Assembly (NCBI GenBank): GCA_017548165.1
Contig: JAFYMW010000010.1
Span: forward strand, 1 to 32,012
Direction of reading: 5' to 3'
Length of the DNA: 32,012 bases
Source: Bacteroidaceae bacterium
GTDB taxonomy: Bacteria > Bacteroidota > Bacteroidia > Bacteroidales > Bacteroidaceae
In this document: positions 22,064-30,102 of the stretch, piece by piece
How the letters are laid out: every line of letters starts with the position of its first letter
How positions within the stretch are numbered: the first letter of the stretch is position 1
The notes under the pieces: generated by a model
Told to the model about the DNA's origin: nothing
The model's input: the letters and a program-made list of their open reading frames with translations, nothing else
Databases searched by the model: none
Made by a program: the position numbers and the translations under genes

Positions 22064-24025
22064 CTACATTTCTGCTCTGTCTTCCTGTGCATTGGGTGTT
22101 GTTTCGGGGGTGGGGGATGGGGTGTTGGTGAATCCCAGAGTCTCTTCGATGAAATTTTCTAACGAAGTTTCTGTGGTCATGCCTATTTTGTTGCGGAAAC
22201 GGTGGCGAAGCATCAATACACTTCGTGGGGCAATGGCCAAGAGTTCTGCTATTCTCTTGTTGTCTTGCTTCAGCACGATAAGCATGGAGAGCAGTTCTTC
22301 ACGACGAGTAACGGAAGGTACTTTCTCTCGCAGACGAGGAAGGAAAAGAGGGTATAGCATTTCAAAGCATTGACGAAATTTGGACTCGCCATTTGTTTGA
22401 AGTATAGATGGAGTTAATGTCTCCAATTCTTGTCGGTTGTCCTTGTCTTTCAAAAAATCATTGATTTCTTGCGCTCTCATTTCCTTTTCCGCGTTCGACT
22501 GATTCAGCTTTTGAATCAAGGAACTGAGTTTCTCATCAGCCTGTCGCATCTGAACTTTGTGCTGTTTCCTTTGTTTTACAAAGAGTGCTGCGATAATGAA
22601 AGCGATTAGCAGAGACAACACAAAACAAACGAGCAGCCATAGGCGATTATTGGTCTGTGTCAGTTGAAACAATTTCAGTCTCTGTTTCTTTTGCTCGGTT
22701 TGTAGGTTGAGAATGCTTTCTACGAAGTTATAGTTTAGTTTCTTTGCATTGAAGGCCTGCTGTTCTTGCAACATTAGACCAACGAAGTTTTCAACCTTCT
22801 TTTGATTGTTGGTCTTGAGGTAGTAATCCAAGATTGGTTGATAGTTCAGGCGGATGTATGTGGGAGAACCATTTATGTTTAGCAGAGCATACATGCTGTC
22901 AAGCATCACCTCTGCCATGCCAAACTCTTCGATCCTCAAAAATGTTTGTGCCAATTCATGATATGCCTTTGCGCGATTGGTGGTGGTGCCTTGTTGACAA
23001 ACTCGCTCCAACTCTTGAATGCCTGCCTGCATCGACTCGCCACCCTTTTGTGTTAATATGCTTCCATGCAAAAGGTCAACATCTACCATGCCACTGTTGT
23101 AGGGCAGCGATTGGCATAGTTCTCTGGCCTTTTCGGAATAGTAAGATGCCGAATCAGTCTCTCCAAGTTGATGCAATGCTCGTCCTTTGTTGATATATGT
23201 TTGCGTAGAGACCATCGGATTTTTCGATGTCATATTTTTCTCTACCAGTATGGCCTCCGAAGCATATCGGTTGGCATATTCGGGTATGTCCCAGTATAGA
23301 AAGATGTCTATTACCTTGTGCAGACTGTTTATTACCCCCAGATCATCTTTTCTTGCTCGTGCCTCTTCTTTGCTTTGATTATAGAGTTCCAGGGCTTTGT
23401 TTAGACGGCCATTTTTCTTGTATATCGAGCCCAGCATGGCTGTCACCCATTGCTTTCCAGAGGTGTTCTCGCATAAATTGGCTTGCAATAATGCTTCTTC
23501 GCACCAATTGATTACCTCTTTCTGGTATTCGGGATTACAATAGAATACAGCTGCTGCATAGGCATAGTCTCGGAAATAACGCTCGGGACTAGCTTGATGA
23601 AGTGGCAATGTCAATGCCTTTAGCATCGTTTCTTCTGCCTCCTTCATGTTTTCTGTACGCGACAATGCATATCCCAACACAGAGTAATAGTCTCTCAGGC
23701 ATTGTTTCTGTATGATGGGCGAAGCCTTATGCACCTCCTTTAGGGTAGTTATACAGGTTTCGGGATCTCCCTTGCTCTGGTACGTGTTCATCAGTTGCAT
23801 CAATGCCTCGGTGTGCATTATTAGCTCTTGCTTACTGAATTCATCTGTATCTTCTGGCTGAGACAGATAGTTCTTGAAAGCTTCGATGGCCTCATCGAAT
23901 TTTCCTTCACGTTGCAGTGCTCTGGCTTGTCGGAAAAGGTCTTCATTTGCAAAACATTCGCAACAGCATGTCAGTATCAGCGCCAGGAGTGTCAGTATCT
24001 TTTTGCTCCAGAAAGGTATGGTCAT
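22064..24025 (-). CDS. TPR-repeat membrane protein with C-terminal LuxR-like HTH (probable regulator)
   Basis: A 653-residue protein. An N-terminal signal or anchor segment (KKILTLLALILTCCCECFA) is followed by about 400 residues of TPR-like helical repeats (for example RQARALQREGKFDEAIEAF at 32-50 and KAYHELAQTFLRIEEFGMAE near 353-372). A transmembrane helix follows (462-483), then a coiled-coil (488-535), and a helix-turn-helix region (about 572-615: REELLSMLIVLKQDNKRIAELLAIAPRSVLMLRHR) of GerE/LuxR type. The layout puts the TPR sensor outside and the DNA-binding end in the cytoplasm, as in a Bacteroidetes family of one-component membrane regulators. A Pro/Thr-rich tail ends the protein. It is divergent from the DUF3667 operon, a plausible target. 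Confidence 0.85.
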   Translation of the reverse strand: MTIPFWSKKILTLLALILTCCCECFANEDLFRQARALQREGKFDEAIEAFKNYLSQPEDTDEFSKQELIMHTEALMQLMNTYQSKGDPETCITTLKEVHKASPIIQKQCLRDYYSVLGYALSRTENMKEAEETMLKALTLPLHQASPERYFRDYAYAAAVFYCNPEYQKEVINWCEEALLQANLCENTSGKQWVTAMLGSIYKKNGRLNKALELYNQSKEEARARKDDLGVINSLHKVIDIFLYWDIPEYANRYASEAILVEKNMTSKNPMVSTQTYINKGRALHQLGETDSASYYSEKARELCQSLPYNSGMVDVDLLHGSILTQKGGESMQAGIQELERVCQQGTTTNRAKAYHELAQTFLRIEEFGMAEVMLDSMYALLNINGSPTYIRLNYQPILDYYLKTNNQKKVENFVGLMLQEQQAFNAKKLNYNFVESILNLQTEQKKQRLKLFQLTQTNNRLWLLVCFVLSLLIAFIIAALFVKQRKQHKVQMRQADEKLSSLIQKLNQSNAEKEMRAQEINDFLKDKDNRQELETLTPSILQTNGESKFRQCFEMLYPLFLPRLREKVPSVTRREELLSMLIVLKQDNKRIAELLAIAPRSVLMLRHRFRNKIGMTTETSLENFIEETLGFTNTPSPTPETTPNAQEDRAEM

Positions 24026-24201
24026 ATTAAAACGTGATATATTTTTTTTTGAATGTGATTTTCTATTAGACTTCTATGTTTCGTGCAATAATTCTTCTGT
24101 TGAGAAGCGTGTTTTCTGTATATTGTCTATGTATACAATTGTAGTTTTGTGTAGTCTTGATGCAAAATTAAGTAAATTTTATCAATTTTCACCGCATTGC
24201 A

Positions 24202-24221
24202 TGTATACATTTCGGTTTACA
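24202..24221 (+). promoter_or_regulatory. 20-bp near-palindrome, copy 1 (putative operator)
   Basis: TGTATACATTTCGGTTTACA: the ends TGTATAC and GTTTACA are inverted repeats with one mismatch, separated by 6 bp. The identical 20-mer occurs in reverse orientation at 30677-30696. It lies between two divergent genes. Confidence 0.55.
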
Positions 24222-24279
24222 AATGTTGATTTTTGGTATATTTAGAGTATGTGTATAGTGAAATGTAGCATTTATTTAT

Positions 24280-24310
24280 TTTAAGGATTGACTATATCGG
24301 CTTAACTTTG
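24280..24310 (+). promoter_or_regulatory. Promoter TTTA-N19-TAACTTTG for the DUF3667 operon
   Basis: The -7 box TAACTTTG (24303-24310) matches consensus, and TTTA (24280-24283) at exactly 19 bp spacing matches three of four bases of the -33 TTTG. The start codon is at 24397, giving a leader of about 80 nt. Confidence 0.6.
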
Positions 24311-24396
24311 TATTTAAATTAATAAAGGTGCTTATAGACGGCAACTTTGATGCGTTAAAAATAGCCTGGACGTCTTGCTGAGTAACGAAAAAATGT

Positions 24397-25503
24397 ATGG
24401 ATAAGAATACACCAAACTTGCATTCAAATAGTACACACCCCCAATTGCCTTATAAGAATTGTCTCAACTGCGGAGCAGAGCTAAAGGGTATGTATTGCCA
24501 CAACTGTGGTCAAATGGCAACAAGCAAGACGCCCACCGTGAAGGAATTTATTCTGGAATACTTGAACAATGCTTTCATCTGGGATACCAAATTCTTTCAT
24601 ACGCTTTGGAATCTGATTCGTCGTCCTGGGTATCTTACCAACGAATACCTGGCTGGAAAATTCGTTTCGCAAGAACATCCGCTAAAGTTGAACATGTTCT
24701 TGTTGTTTGTCTTCGTCACAATATTCGTTTTCTTCTCAGGTACAGAGAGAATGGCTAATTCTGTGCTCGACTATACCACAGACGAAAGGGTTTATGTAGG
24801 TTTCCAGATAAATAACTTGCAGAAAAACCCTGAATATGCCGAGAAATTAAAGACCAGTCCCCGAGACACCATTCAATTGCAGGAACCATTGGTGTTGGCA
24901 GAATCTTCTTCAGAGATAATTACCGCCTTGGAGATATTTGAAGACACCAAGGGAAAGGGCGAGGACAAATGGACAGCTATCATTCCTCGTGTGCTTATTA
25001 CCGACGAGATATTTGTACCCGACAATAATGGCTGGTATCATTTCAACAAGAAGTCAGAGTTCGTGTCTAATGATTTGGACTTGATTAATTCCATCTGGAA
25101 GGAAATGGTCAATATGTTGACCAACTATTTCCCCATGCTTGTATTGTTCACAGCCCCCATTCTTTCTATGGCCGTGAGGCTTGTTCATCGCAAGAACAGA
25201 TTTTCACGCATTAATCATTTCATCTTTTCCCTGCATTATACGGCATTTCTGGAATTTCTCATGATATGCATATATGTGATGCACCTTACCATGGCAACAT
25301 CGATGCAGATGTTGAACAGGATTATGATTATAGGCTCTTGCTTGTATCTTACCATAGCTTTCCGTAGGGTTTATGCCAACAACACATGGATTAAATCCAT
25401 ATTCAAGGCATTGCTCGTAAGCCTTATTTACATGTTCATTGGCCTGTGCATATTATCAACGATATTCCTGGTGGCTATTTTTGTTATTGCTGACGTGTTT
25501 TGA
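24397..25503 (+). CDS. DUF3667 family membrane protein with N-terminal zinc ribbon
   Basis: A 368-residue protein. Near the N-terminus are two CxxC knuckles, C22/C25 (NCLNCGAEL) and C34/C37 (YCHNCGQM), followed by the DUF3667 segment EFILEYLNNAFIWDTKFFHTLWNLIRRPGYLTNEYLAGK. A hydrophobic helix (about 98-116) is followed by a soluble loop of about 110 residues and four more hydrophobic segments to the C-terminus (ILSTIFLVAIFVIADVF). DUF3667 proteins are common in Bacteroidetes and have no established function. The gene starts a probable operon with the two downstream genes (48- and 45-bp gaps) and is divergent from the TPR-HTH regulator. Confidence 0.85.
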   Translation: MDKNTPNLHSNSTHPQLPYKNCLNCGAELKGMYCHNCGQMATSKTPTVKEFILEYLNNAFIWDTKFFHTLWNLIRRPGYLTNEYLAGKFVSQEHPLKLNMFLLFVFVTIFVFFSGTERMANSVLDYTTDERVYVGFQINNLQKNPEYAEKLKTSPRDTIQLQEPLVLAESSSEIITALEIFEDTKGKGEDKWTAIIPRVLITDEIFVPDNNGWYHFNKKSEFVSNDLDLINSIWKEMVNMLTNYFPMLVLFTAPILSMAVRLVHRKNRFSRINHFIFSLHYTAFLEFLMICIYVMHLTMATSMQMLNRIMIIGSCLYLTIAFRRVYANNTWIKSIFKALLVSLIYMFIGLCILSTIFLVAIFVIADVF

Positions 25504-25551
25504 TAAATGAATTTGTTAGCGAATATAATAGGCGCATATACACATAAATAG

Positions 25552-26652
25552 ATGAAACGTATTCTTTTTCTTATAACAAGCATTTTGTTGTCATCTGTTC
25601 CAACTTTGGCTCAGGAGCGTGTGATAGACGCAACAGACAGCATACCCGTTTCGGCAGCATCTATCTTCGATTTTGACGGCAATGTGGTGGGCTACACCCT
25701 GACAGATGGTACATTCTCGGACATACCAGAGACGGCATATCCTGTCACCATCCGTTGCCTGGGATATGAACCCTTGGTCATTAACCAGCCCAAGAATGCC
25801 GTGTGGCTTATGCAACAAAGCTTCTATGATATGCCCGAATTGGTGGTGGTGCCAGTAGAGCGAAATGTCATGAAGCAGATATTCTACATCAGAAAGTATC
25901 TCAGCCTGTGCAGTACGGCCGACACCATTACCTTCTTTGTAGAGCAGATGGCATATCGTTTCATACCTGCCGCCAAGGACACGAAGACTGGAGTGAGCAA
26001 ATCAATGCATGTGTCCAACCACAGATGCTATTCCTTGTACAATATCGATGATGTCGACAGCGTGGAGTATGACGAGGATTCCAAATCCATCTTCGCCGTC
26101 TCTATTTTCGACCTTGACGACGAGGAGATACAAGCTCCCAAGTCGTTCCATACAGAACCTTCTGGATATTACGAAAAGAAGGGCAAGTCTGGTGCCTCCA
26201 TCATACAGAAGCAGAGTTCTGGAGTGTTTACCTCCACAGAGGACGCTCTGGCAAGGAAAAAGAGCCATAGTATCTCTCCCTGGCCATTGAAACTCCTGGG
26301 GCTGACCATGAAGGTAAATCAGCTTTACATCTCCCAGGCCTTCCCCGCAAACGAGGCGGGCACATATTCCGCCAAGGACTTGATGGAAGCCACTTTTGTG
26401 ATGGAGGCAGAGGGTAGAGGCAAACTCATCCGCAAGGCAATGAACTCGGACACTCCCGTTACCATCCGTGCGATGACAGAATTCTATGTCGTGGACCACG
26501 AATTCCTTTCGCAAGAAGAGGCAAAGGAAGAGAGCAATAAGAAGGATACGAAGTTAGAATTTGCAATACCATCCAGTGTGCCTCCTTTGAGCAAGGCAAC
26601 ATTGCGAATAGTAGAGCAAGTTAAAAACGGAGAAAATCTAATTCGCAAATAA
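25552..26652 (+). CDS. Exported protein with N-terminal carboxypeptidase-regulatory-like domain, function unknown
   Basis: A 366-residue protein with signal peptide MKRILFLITSILLSSVPTLAQ. Residues about 30-85 (SIPVSAASIFDFDGNVVGYTLTDGTFSDIPETAYPVTIRCLGYEPL) have the beta-sandwich pattern of carboxypeptidase-D regulatory-like domains, as found at the start of TonB-linked proteins. No plug or barrel follows. The rest (KQIFYIRKYLSLCSTADTITFFVEQM and onwards) is unassigned and rich in charged residues. Similar exported proteins without a barrel occur in Bacteroidetes. Position between DUF3667 and the M13 peptidase suggests a shared envelope role; this is inference. The frame is intact with no sign of decay. 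Confidence 0.75.
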   Translation: MKRILFLITSILLSSVPTLAQERVIDATDSIPVSAASIFDFDGNVVGYTLTDGTFSDIPETAYPVTIRCLGYEPLVINQPKNAVWLMQQSFYDMPELVVVPVERNVMKQIFYIRKYLSLCSTADTITFFVEQMAYRFIPAAKDTKTGVSKSMHVSNHRCYSLYNIDDVDSVEYDEDSKSIFAVSIFDLDDEEIQAPKSFHTEPSGYYEKKGKSGASIIQKQSSGVFTSTEDALARKKSHSISPWPLKLLGLTMKVNQLYISQAFPANEAGTYSAKDLMEATFVMEAEGRGKLIRKAMNSDTPVTIRAMTEFYVVDHEFLSQEEAKEESNKKDTKLEFAIPSSVPPLSKATLRIVEQVKNGENLIRK

Positions 26653-26697
26653 TTTGTATAGAGAAAAATTTATTTATAATTAATCAAAAAAACAAGT

Positions 26698-28608
26698 ATG
26701 AAAAAGATTAAGTTCTTGAACTGCTTCTATGCACTGTTGTTGTTAGTAGCAGGAATGAGTATCGCATCTTGTAGCGAAGAAAAGGATCTGGATGTCGACG
26801 ATCCTATTGAGAATCCATCGGAAGGCGATGAAACATCTGCTAAGCCCGGCGACGACTTCTACATGTATGTAAATGGAGAATGGTTTAAAAGCATTGGCAA
26901 TGAAGACGTAAACAAGGGATGGATGGTCGATGTTGATAAATCTATTAAGGAGAAGAAAGAAGCCGTTCTCGAAGAGATGGAGGCAAAAAAGACCCTCGAT
27001 GAATCTTTCCGTCGCCTTAAGAATGGAGAGCAGCAGCAGGCTAATGTTGAATTCGTAGATGAACTCTATGGCACCCTTAGTGCAGAAATTATGGCTGCTG
27101 AGGATATACCCACTTTGGGCCGTCTTTGTGGCAAGTATATCACAAATGGTTATCTCGACTGTATGATGAAATTGTACACCGCAGTTTCTCCTGATGATGA
27201 TAGAGTTTGTTTCACTATTGTTCCTGATCCTGTCTTTGCCAAGTTGATGTCTAGCCTCGAAGGCGAAGAAGGTGAGGAAGAAGGTGAGGAAGAAGAATCC
27301 AGAACATTTGGCAAGCACCTCAACTTCAGTACTGGCGTGAAGTATTTTAGCAAGACCAGAGCAGCTGGTGAAGAAGATTTCTTTGCTTATGTTGTGGAGG
27401 GTCTTGGTGCTGATTTCGACCCAGACCTGTTCGTGAAGGAAGATAGCTTGTCTGTGATGTACGACCAATTACTTATGTGCCCTTTTGAGGATTTGCAGGA
27501 CTTTGTACTAAACGCCGTAAGGACAGAACTTTATCTCTATTGCGGTGACCAGTATACCCAGGAAGTTACAAGTGGTGTTGTTGCTACTACAGAAGAGATT
27601 ATGGAAAAGTTGATGCCCGAACTATTCATGTATCCCTTGTCATACTACTTCTGTGAGAAGTATGTCAGCGACGAAACAAAGGAAGAGTTCACTGCTTATG
27701 CCGAGTCATTGCGAGAGGTGTTTGCCAAGCGTATTGAGGCAAACGCATGGCTATCGGCCACAACCAAGGCTGAGGCTCTGACCAAATTGGCCAAAATGAA
27801 GTTCTTCATTGGCGAACCTGATTCATGGATTGAGGAGGGATTGCCCCAATTGCGCGGCAACTTGCTCGCTGACGATCTGCTCGAGATGAAGCAGGCTCGC
27901 ATCAGTGCCATTAGGCATTTGGTGGGTGAGAATGTAAAAGAAGAAACTATGAATTTGTGTATATTGGGATTTGGTGGCATACCAACATATATTTATAATG
28001 CATTTCATTTCTTCATGAGCAACTCAGTGGTTATATTGCCAGCCTTTATGATGGAACCCGAATACACACCCGGTATGGATGTAGCCAAGATGTATGCTAT
28101 GTTCTATGTGATAGGTCACGAGTTCACTCACGGTTTCGATGTGAAAGGTAGCCAGTATGACTTAAATGGATTGGAGCACAACTGGTGGGATCAAGCCGAC
28201 AGAGAGAAGTTCGATGCCTTGAACAAAGCACTTATTGAGCAGATCAGCACCTTTGAAATTCTTCCTGGCGTTATGGCAGATGGCAATAAAACCGTCGGCG
28301 AGGATGTTGCCGACCTTGGTGGCTTGAACATAGCTCTGGATGCCCTGACCGAGTACTTGACAGACCAGAATGCTAGCGACGAGGAAATCAAGGAGGCACA
28401 CAAGACATTCTTCGAATATTACGCTTTACGCTATCGTTCTTCATATTCTCAGGAACAAATCCAGCAGAATCTTCAGGATGTTCATTCTTTTGACATGGTG
28501 CGTGTGAATGGTATCTTCCAGCACATAGACAGGTGGTATGAGTTGTATGATGTGAATGAGGGTGATAAGTTGTATCTGCCCGCCGACAAGCGTATCACCA
28601 TCTGGTAA
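26698..28608 (+). CDS. M13 family (neprilysin/PepO-type) metallopeptidase, lipoprotein
   Basis: A 636-residue zinc peptidase. The signal peptide ends in lipobox SIASC, with lipidated C25. The N-terminal M13 domain begins near KPGDDFYMYVNGEWFKS. The zinc site is H474-E-F-T-H478 in VIGHEFTHGFD, and the third ligand E535 lies in GEDVADLGG with the conserved D539. The C-terminal FFEYYALRYRSSYS and VRVNGIFQHIDRWYELYDV match M13 endings. M13 enzymes cut short peptides. An acidic run built of a 12-bp tandem repeat (27259-27294) sits at residues about 188-199. A lipid anchor suggests a periplasmic-face or surface location. It is the last gene of the DUF3667 operon. Confidence 0.93.
   Translation: MKKIKFLNCFYALLLLVAGMSIASCSEEKDLDVDDPIENPSEGDETSAKPGDDFYMYVNGEWFKSIGNEDVNKGWMVDVDKSIKEKKEAVLEEMEAKKTLDESFRRLKNGEQQQANVEFVDELYGTLSAEIMAAEDIPTLGRLCGKYITNGYLDCMMKLYTAVSPDDDRVCFTIVPDPVFAKLMSSLEGEEGEEEGEEEESRTFGKHLNFSTGVKYFSKTRAAGEEDFFAYVVEGLGADFDPDLFVKEDSLSVMYDQLLMCPFEDLQDFVLNAVRTELYLYCGDQYTQEVTSGVVATTEEIMEKLMPELFMYPLSYYFCEKYVSDETKEEFTAYAESLREVFAKRIEANAWLSATTKAEALTKLAKMKFFIGEPDSWIEEGLPQLRGNLLADDLLEMKQARISAIRHLVGENVKEETMNLCILGFGGIPTYIYNAFHFFMSNSVVILPAFMMEPEYTPGMDVAKMYAMFYVIGHEFTHGFDVKGSQYDLNGLEHNWWDQADREKFDALNKALIEQISTFEILPGVMADGNKTVGEDVADLGGLNIALDALTEYLTDQNASDEEIKEAHKTFFEYYALRYRSSYSQEQIQQNLQDVHSFDMVRVNGIFQHIDRWYELYDVNEGDKLYLPADKRITIW
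27259..27294 (+). repeat. In-frame 12-bp tandem repeat coding an acidic run in the M13 peptidase
   Basis: gaaggtgaggaa occurs twice in tandem (27268-27279, 27280-27291), preceded by the 9-bp partial gaaggcgaa and followed by gaa. It encodes EGEEGEEEGEEE. Since 12 is a multiple of 3, copy number changes would keep the frame. Confidence 0.8.
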
Positions 28609-28644
28609 TCCAGGACATAGCAATCGCTATTAACGAACATATAT

Positions 28645-28683
28645 ATTGGTGTCCGGTAAAGAGAGCATTTATCGGGCACCAAT
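28645..28683 (+). terminator. Long hairpin after the M13 peptidase gene
   Basis: attggtgtccggtaaa (28645-28660) pairs over 16 positions with tttatcgggcaccaat (28668-28683), with two G-U wobbles and a 7-nt loop. Only weakly U-rich sequence follows (tatctc), so it may protect the 3' end or give partial termination rather than act as a canonical terminator. Confidence 0.6.
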
Positions 28684-28812
28684 TATCTCAAATCGGTGAT
28701 TAGCGTTATGATGATAATATCCTTATTTTTCAACAAATGACAAAAAGATGGCTTCATTAGCGCGTAACAATCTAATGACCGATTTGGGTTTAATATTCAA
28801 TACACATTATAT

Positions 28813-29460
28813 ATGAAAAGGTTTGTATTATTCTGTTTGACACTATGTGTCACTTTAGTCCTCCATGCACAGGATGTGCCATACTCAAAGTATTTGAACT
28901 TTAGCAGTGAGGAATTCAAGGAAAACCATTTTAAGTACGACGAGGAAACCAATACATGGTCCTTGCGCAAGAAGAATGGGTTGAGGATTGCTGCCAATGT
29001 GTTGGCCATTCTTGCCGATGGCGTAGAAGATGTGCGTCCCAGTTCCAAGGATTATGCTATCGCAATACAGATGGGCAAGGAGAATCAGGCCTCGTTTGTG
29101 AAGGTGAAGTTCTATAGCGACGAAACCTACCACAAGCTTCTCACCTTCCTCAAGGACAATGGCAAGGACCTTGTAGAGACCTCTTCGGGCAAGCTCATCA
29201 AGCATCAGGCTTTCTGTGACGATTATTCTCTGGAACTCAACATGGAGACACACAATATCACTCGCACTTCTTCTCAAACATCATGGGGTGTTGTCGATAG
29301 CAAGGCCAGAAAGACTATTGATCAGTCGTACAACGAATATCAGTTCTTCATCCATACAGATGTGCAACCATGGTCGCCGTATCTCGACAGGAAGGCCGCA
29401 AAGCAGGCCAAGCGCGATGCCAAGGGCAAGAAGAAAAAGAGCGTCGACGACCTGATGTAA
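28813..29460 (+). CDS. Exported protein of unknown function
   Basis: A 215-residue protein with signal peptide MKRFVLFCLTLCVTLVLHAQ (cleavage after HAQ). The mature part has mixed strands and helices (YAIAIQMGKENQASFVKVKFYSDETYHKLLTFLKDNG) and ends in a strongly basic, lysine-rich tail (KAAKQAKRDAKGKKKKSVDDLM). I do not recognise a family. The start follows an AT-rich leader, and no -7 consensus is visible. It stands alone between the long hairpin and the non-coding gap. Confidence 0.75.
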   Translation: MKRFVLFCLTLCVTLVLHAQDVPYSKYLNFSSEEFKENHFKYDEETNTWSLRKKNGLRIAANVLAILADGVEDVRPSSKDYAIAIQMGKENQASFVKVKFYSDETYHKLLTFLKDNGKDLVETSSGKLIKHQAFCDDYSLELNMETHNITRTSSQTSWGVVDSKARKTIDQSYNEYQFFIHTDVQPWSPYLDRKAAKQAKRDAKGKKKKSVDDLM

Positions 29461-29612
29461 AAAGGCCCCGCTACCACTATAAATTTCTTTGCACACTCAA
29501 AAAGGTTTTGTGTAATAAAGATAATTTGTTTGCGGTGTTCAATACTGCCGTAAAGTTTGTTCTTATTGCGAACTCAGAGCCGACTTTTGCAAGAAGAATC
29601 CCAAATTTTTTG

Positions 29613-29620
29613 TATCTTTG
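29613..29620 (+). promoter_or_regulatory. -7 box TATCTTTG inside the non-coding gap
   Basis: TATCTTTG matches the Bacteroidetes -7 consensus and is identical to the box before yceD-rpmF. TTTTG lies upstream at 29585-29589 (spacing 23, slightly long). No coding gene lies downstream on this strand before the terminator at 29958-29992. Confidence 0.5.
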
Positions 29621-29626
29621 TAATAG

Positions 29627-29992
29627 CATAATAGCAAATGAATCAAGATTCTTCATTTTATCATTATACATTTCTATGTGACATGTGAAATGGTTCGTTG
29701 CGAAGCGCGCTGTTTCCGACTCTCTCAAGAGTGAGGGAGGATGTATACCAAATATAAATTTACCATGTTTTGAACTTTGTAGGTTTGTGAAAATCACACA
29801 TTACTTGTGGTTGCCAAACGACATTGTTTTTCATAAATTTACAAATGATGGTTGTACGAGATACGCTGTGAAGCGCACCCTCGTGCGATAAGGCTTCGAC
29901 AGAAATGTAGAAGTGATTATCAACAAATACCAAATCAAAACGACGTTTTTTTCAACTCGAGGTGCGCTGCGAAGCGCGCCTCGTTTGTTTTT
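29627..29992 (+). ncRNA. Candidate non-coding RNA of about 365 nt
   Basis: The ends are inferred from the -7 box at 29613-29620 and the terminator at 29958-29992. Three hairpins share a core of GYGA loop closed by T-A and followed by AGCGC. Hairpin 1 (29687-29716) has 12 of 13 positions paired, including G-U wobbles. Hairpin 2 (29852-29888) has a 9-pair outer stem and a 4-pair inner stem. Hairpin 3 (29958-29983) has 11 pairs and is the terminator. I could not match it to tmRNA, RNase P RNA, 6S RNA or SRP RNA. An alternative is that the three hairpins are copies of a dispersed DNA palindrome. Confidence 0.4.
29958..29992 (+). terminator. GNRA-capped intrinsic terminator
   Basis: cgaggtgcgct / agcgcgcctcg form an 11-pair stem (one G-U) with loop gcga, followed by tttgttttta. 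It is the strongest terminator shape in the window, yet no coding gene lies directly upstream on the plus strand within 490 bp. Confidence 0.85.
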
Positions 29993-30043
29993 ATTGCCCT
30001 ATCCCCAGCATCAATTCGTCATATCAGGTGCCGAAGATATAGA

Positions 30044-30076
30044 ATAAAAAAAGAAGGTGCGAAAAATCACACCTTC
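30044..30076 (-). terminator. Intrinsic terminator of the DUF6567-like gene
   Basis: On the minus strand gaaggtgtga and tcgcaccttc form a 10-pair stem (one G-U) around tttt, followed by seven T. It lies 27 bp after the stop at 30103. Confidence 0.9.
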
Positions 30077-30102
30077 CCAGTATAAAATAGATAGAAAAAA
30101 TA

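Larger units (their letters stand above)
24026..24396. promoter_or_regulatory. Divergent promoter region between the TPR-HTH and DUF3667 genes
   Basis: This 371-bp AT-rich gap holds no credible gene. It contains a minus-strand -7 box TAATTTTG (24163-24170), the near-palindrome at 24202-24221 that recurs at 30677-30696, the 8-bp palindrome TGTATACA at 24130-24137, and a plus-strand promoter at 24280-24310. The near-palindrome lies about 32 bp upstream of the minus -7 box, a place suited to an activator or repressor. Confidence 0.6.
29461..30102. other. 642-bp non-coding gap with promoter, three related hairpins and terminator
   Basis: No convincing coding sequence lies between the convergent genes at 28813-29460 (+) and 30103-30465 (-). 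The best frames (29685-29891 and 29852-30085, +) give odd basic peptides with no family features. The gap holds a plus-strand -7 box (29613-29620), hairpins at 29687-29716 and 29852-29888, an intrinsic terminator at 29958-29992, and the terminator of the minus-strand gene (30044-30076). Confidence 0.6.

Noticed and set aside
29685-29891. 68-codon frame in the non-coding gap
   Set aside because: The peptide is composed of hairpin-derived sequence (VAKRA, AVKRT patterns), has no family features, and overlaps the structured RNA candidate.
29627-29992. Identity of the candidate RNA as tmRNA, RNase P RNA, 6S RNA or SRP RNA
   Set aside because: None of the conserved tracts that I know for these RNAs is present, for example GAGGAAAGTCC of RNase P RNA or a tRNA-like end with a tag frame.
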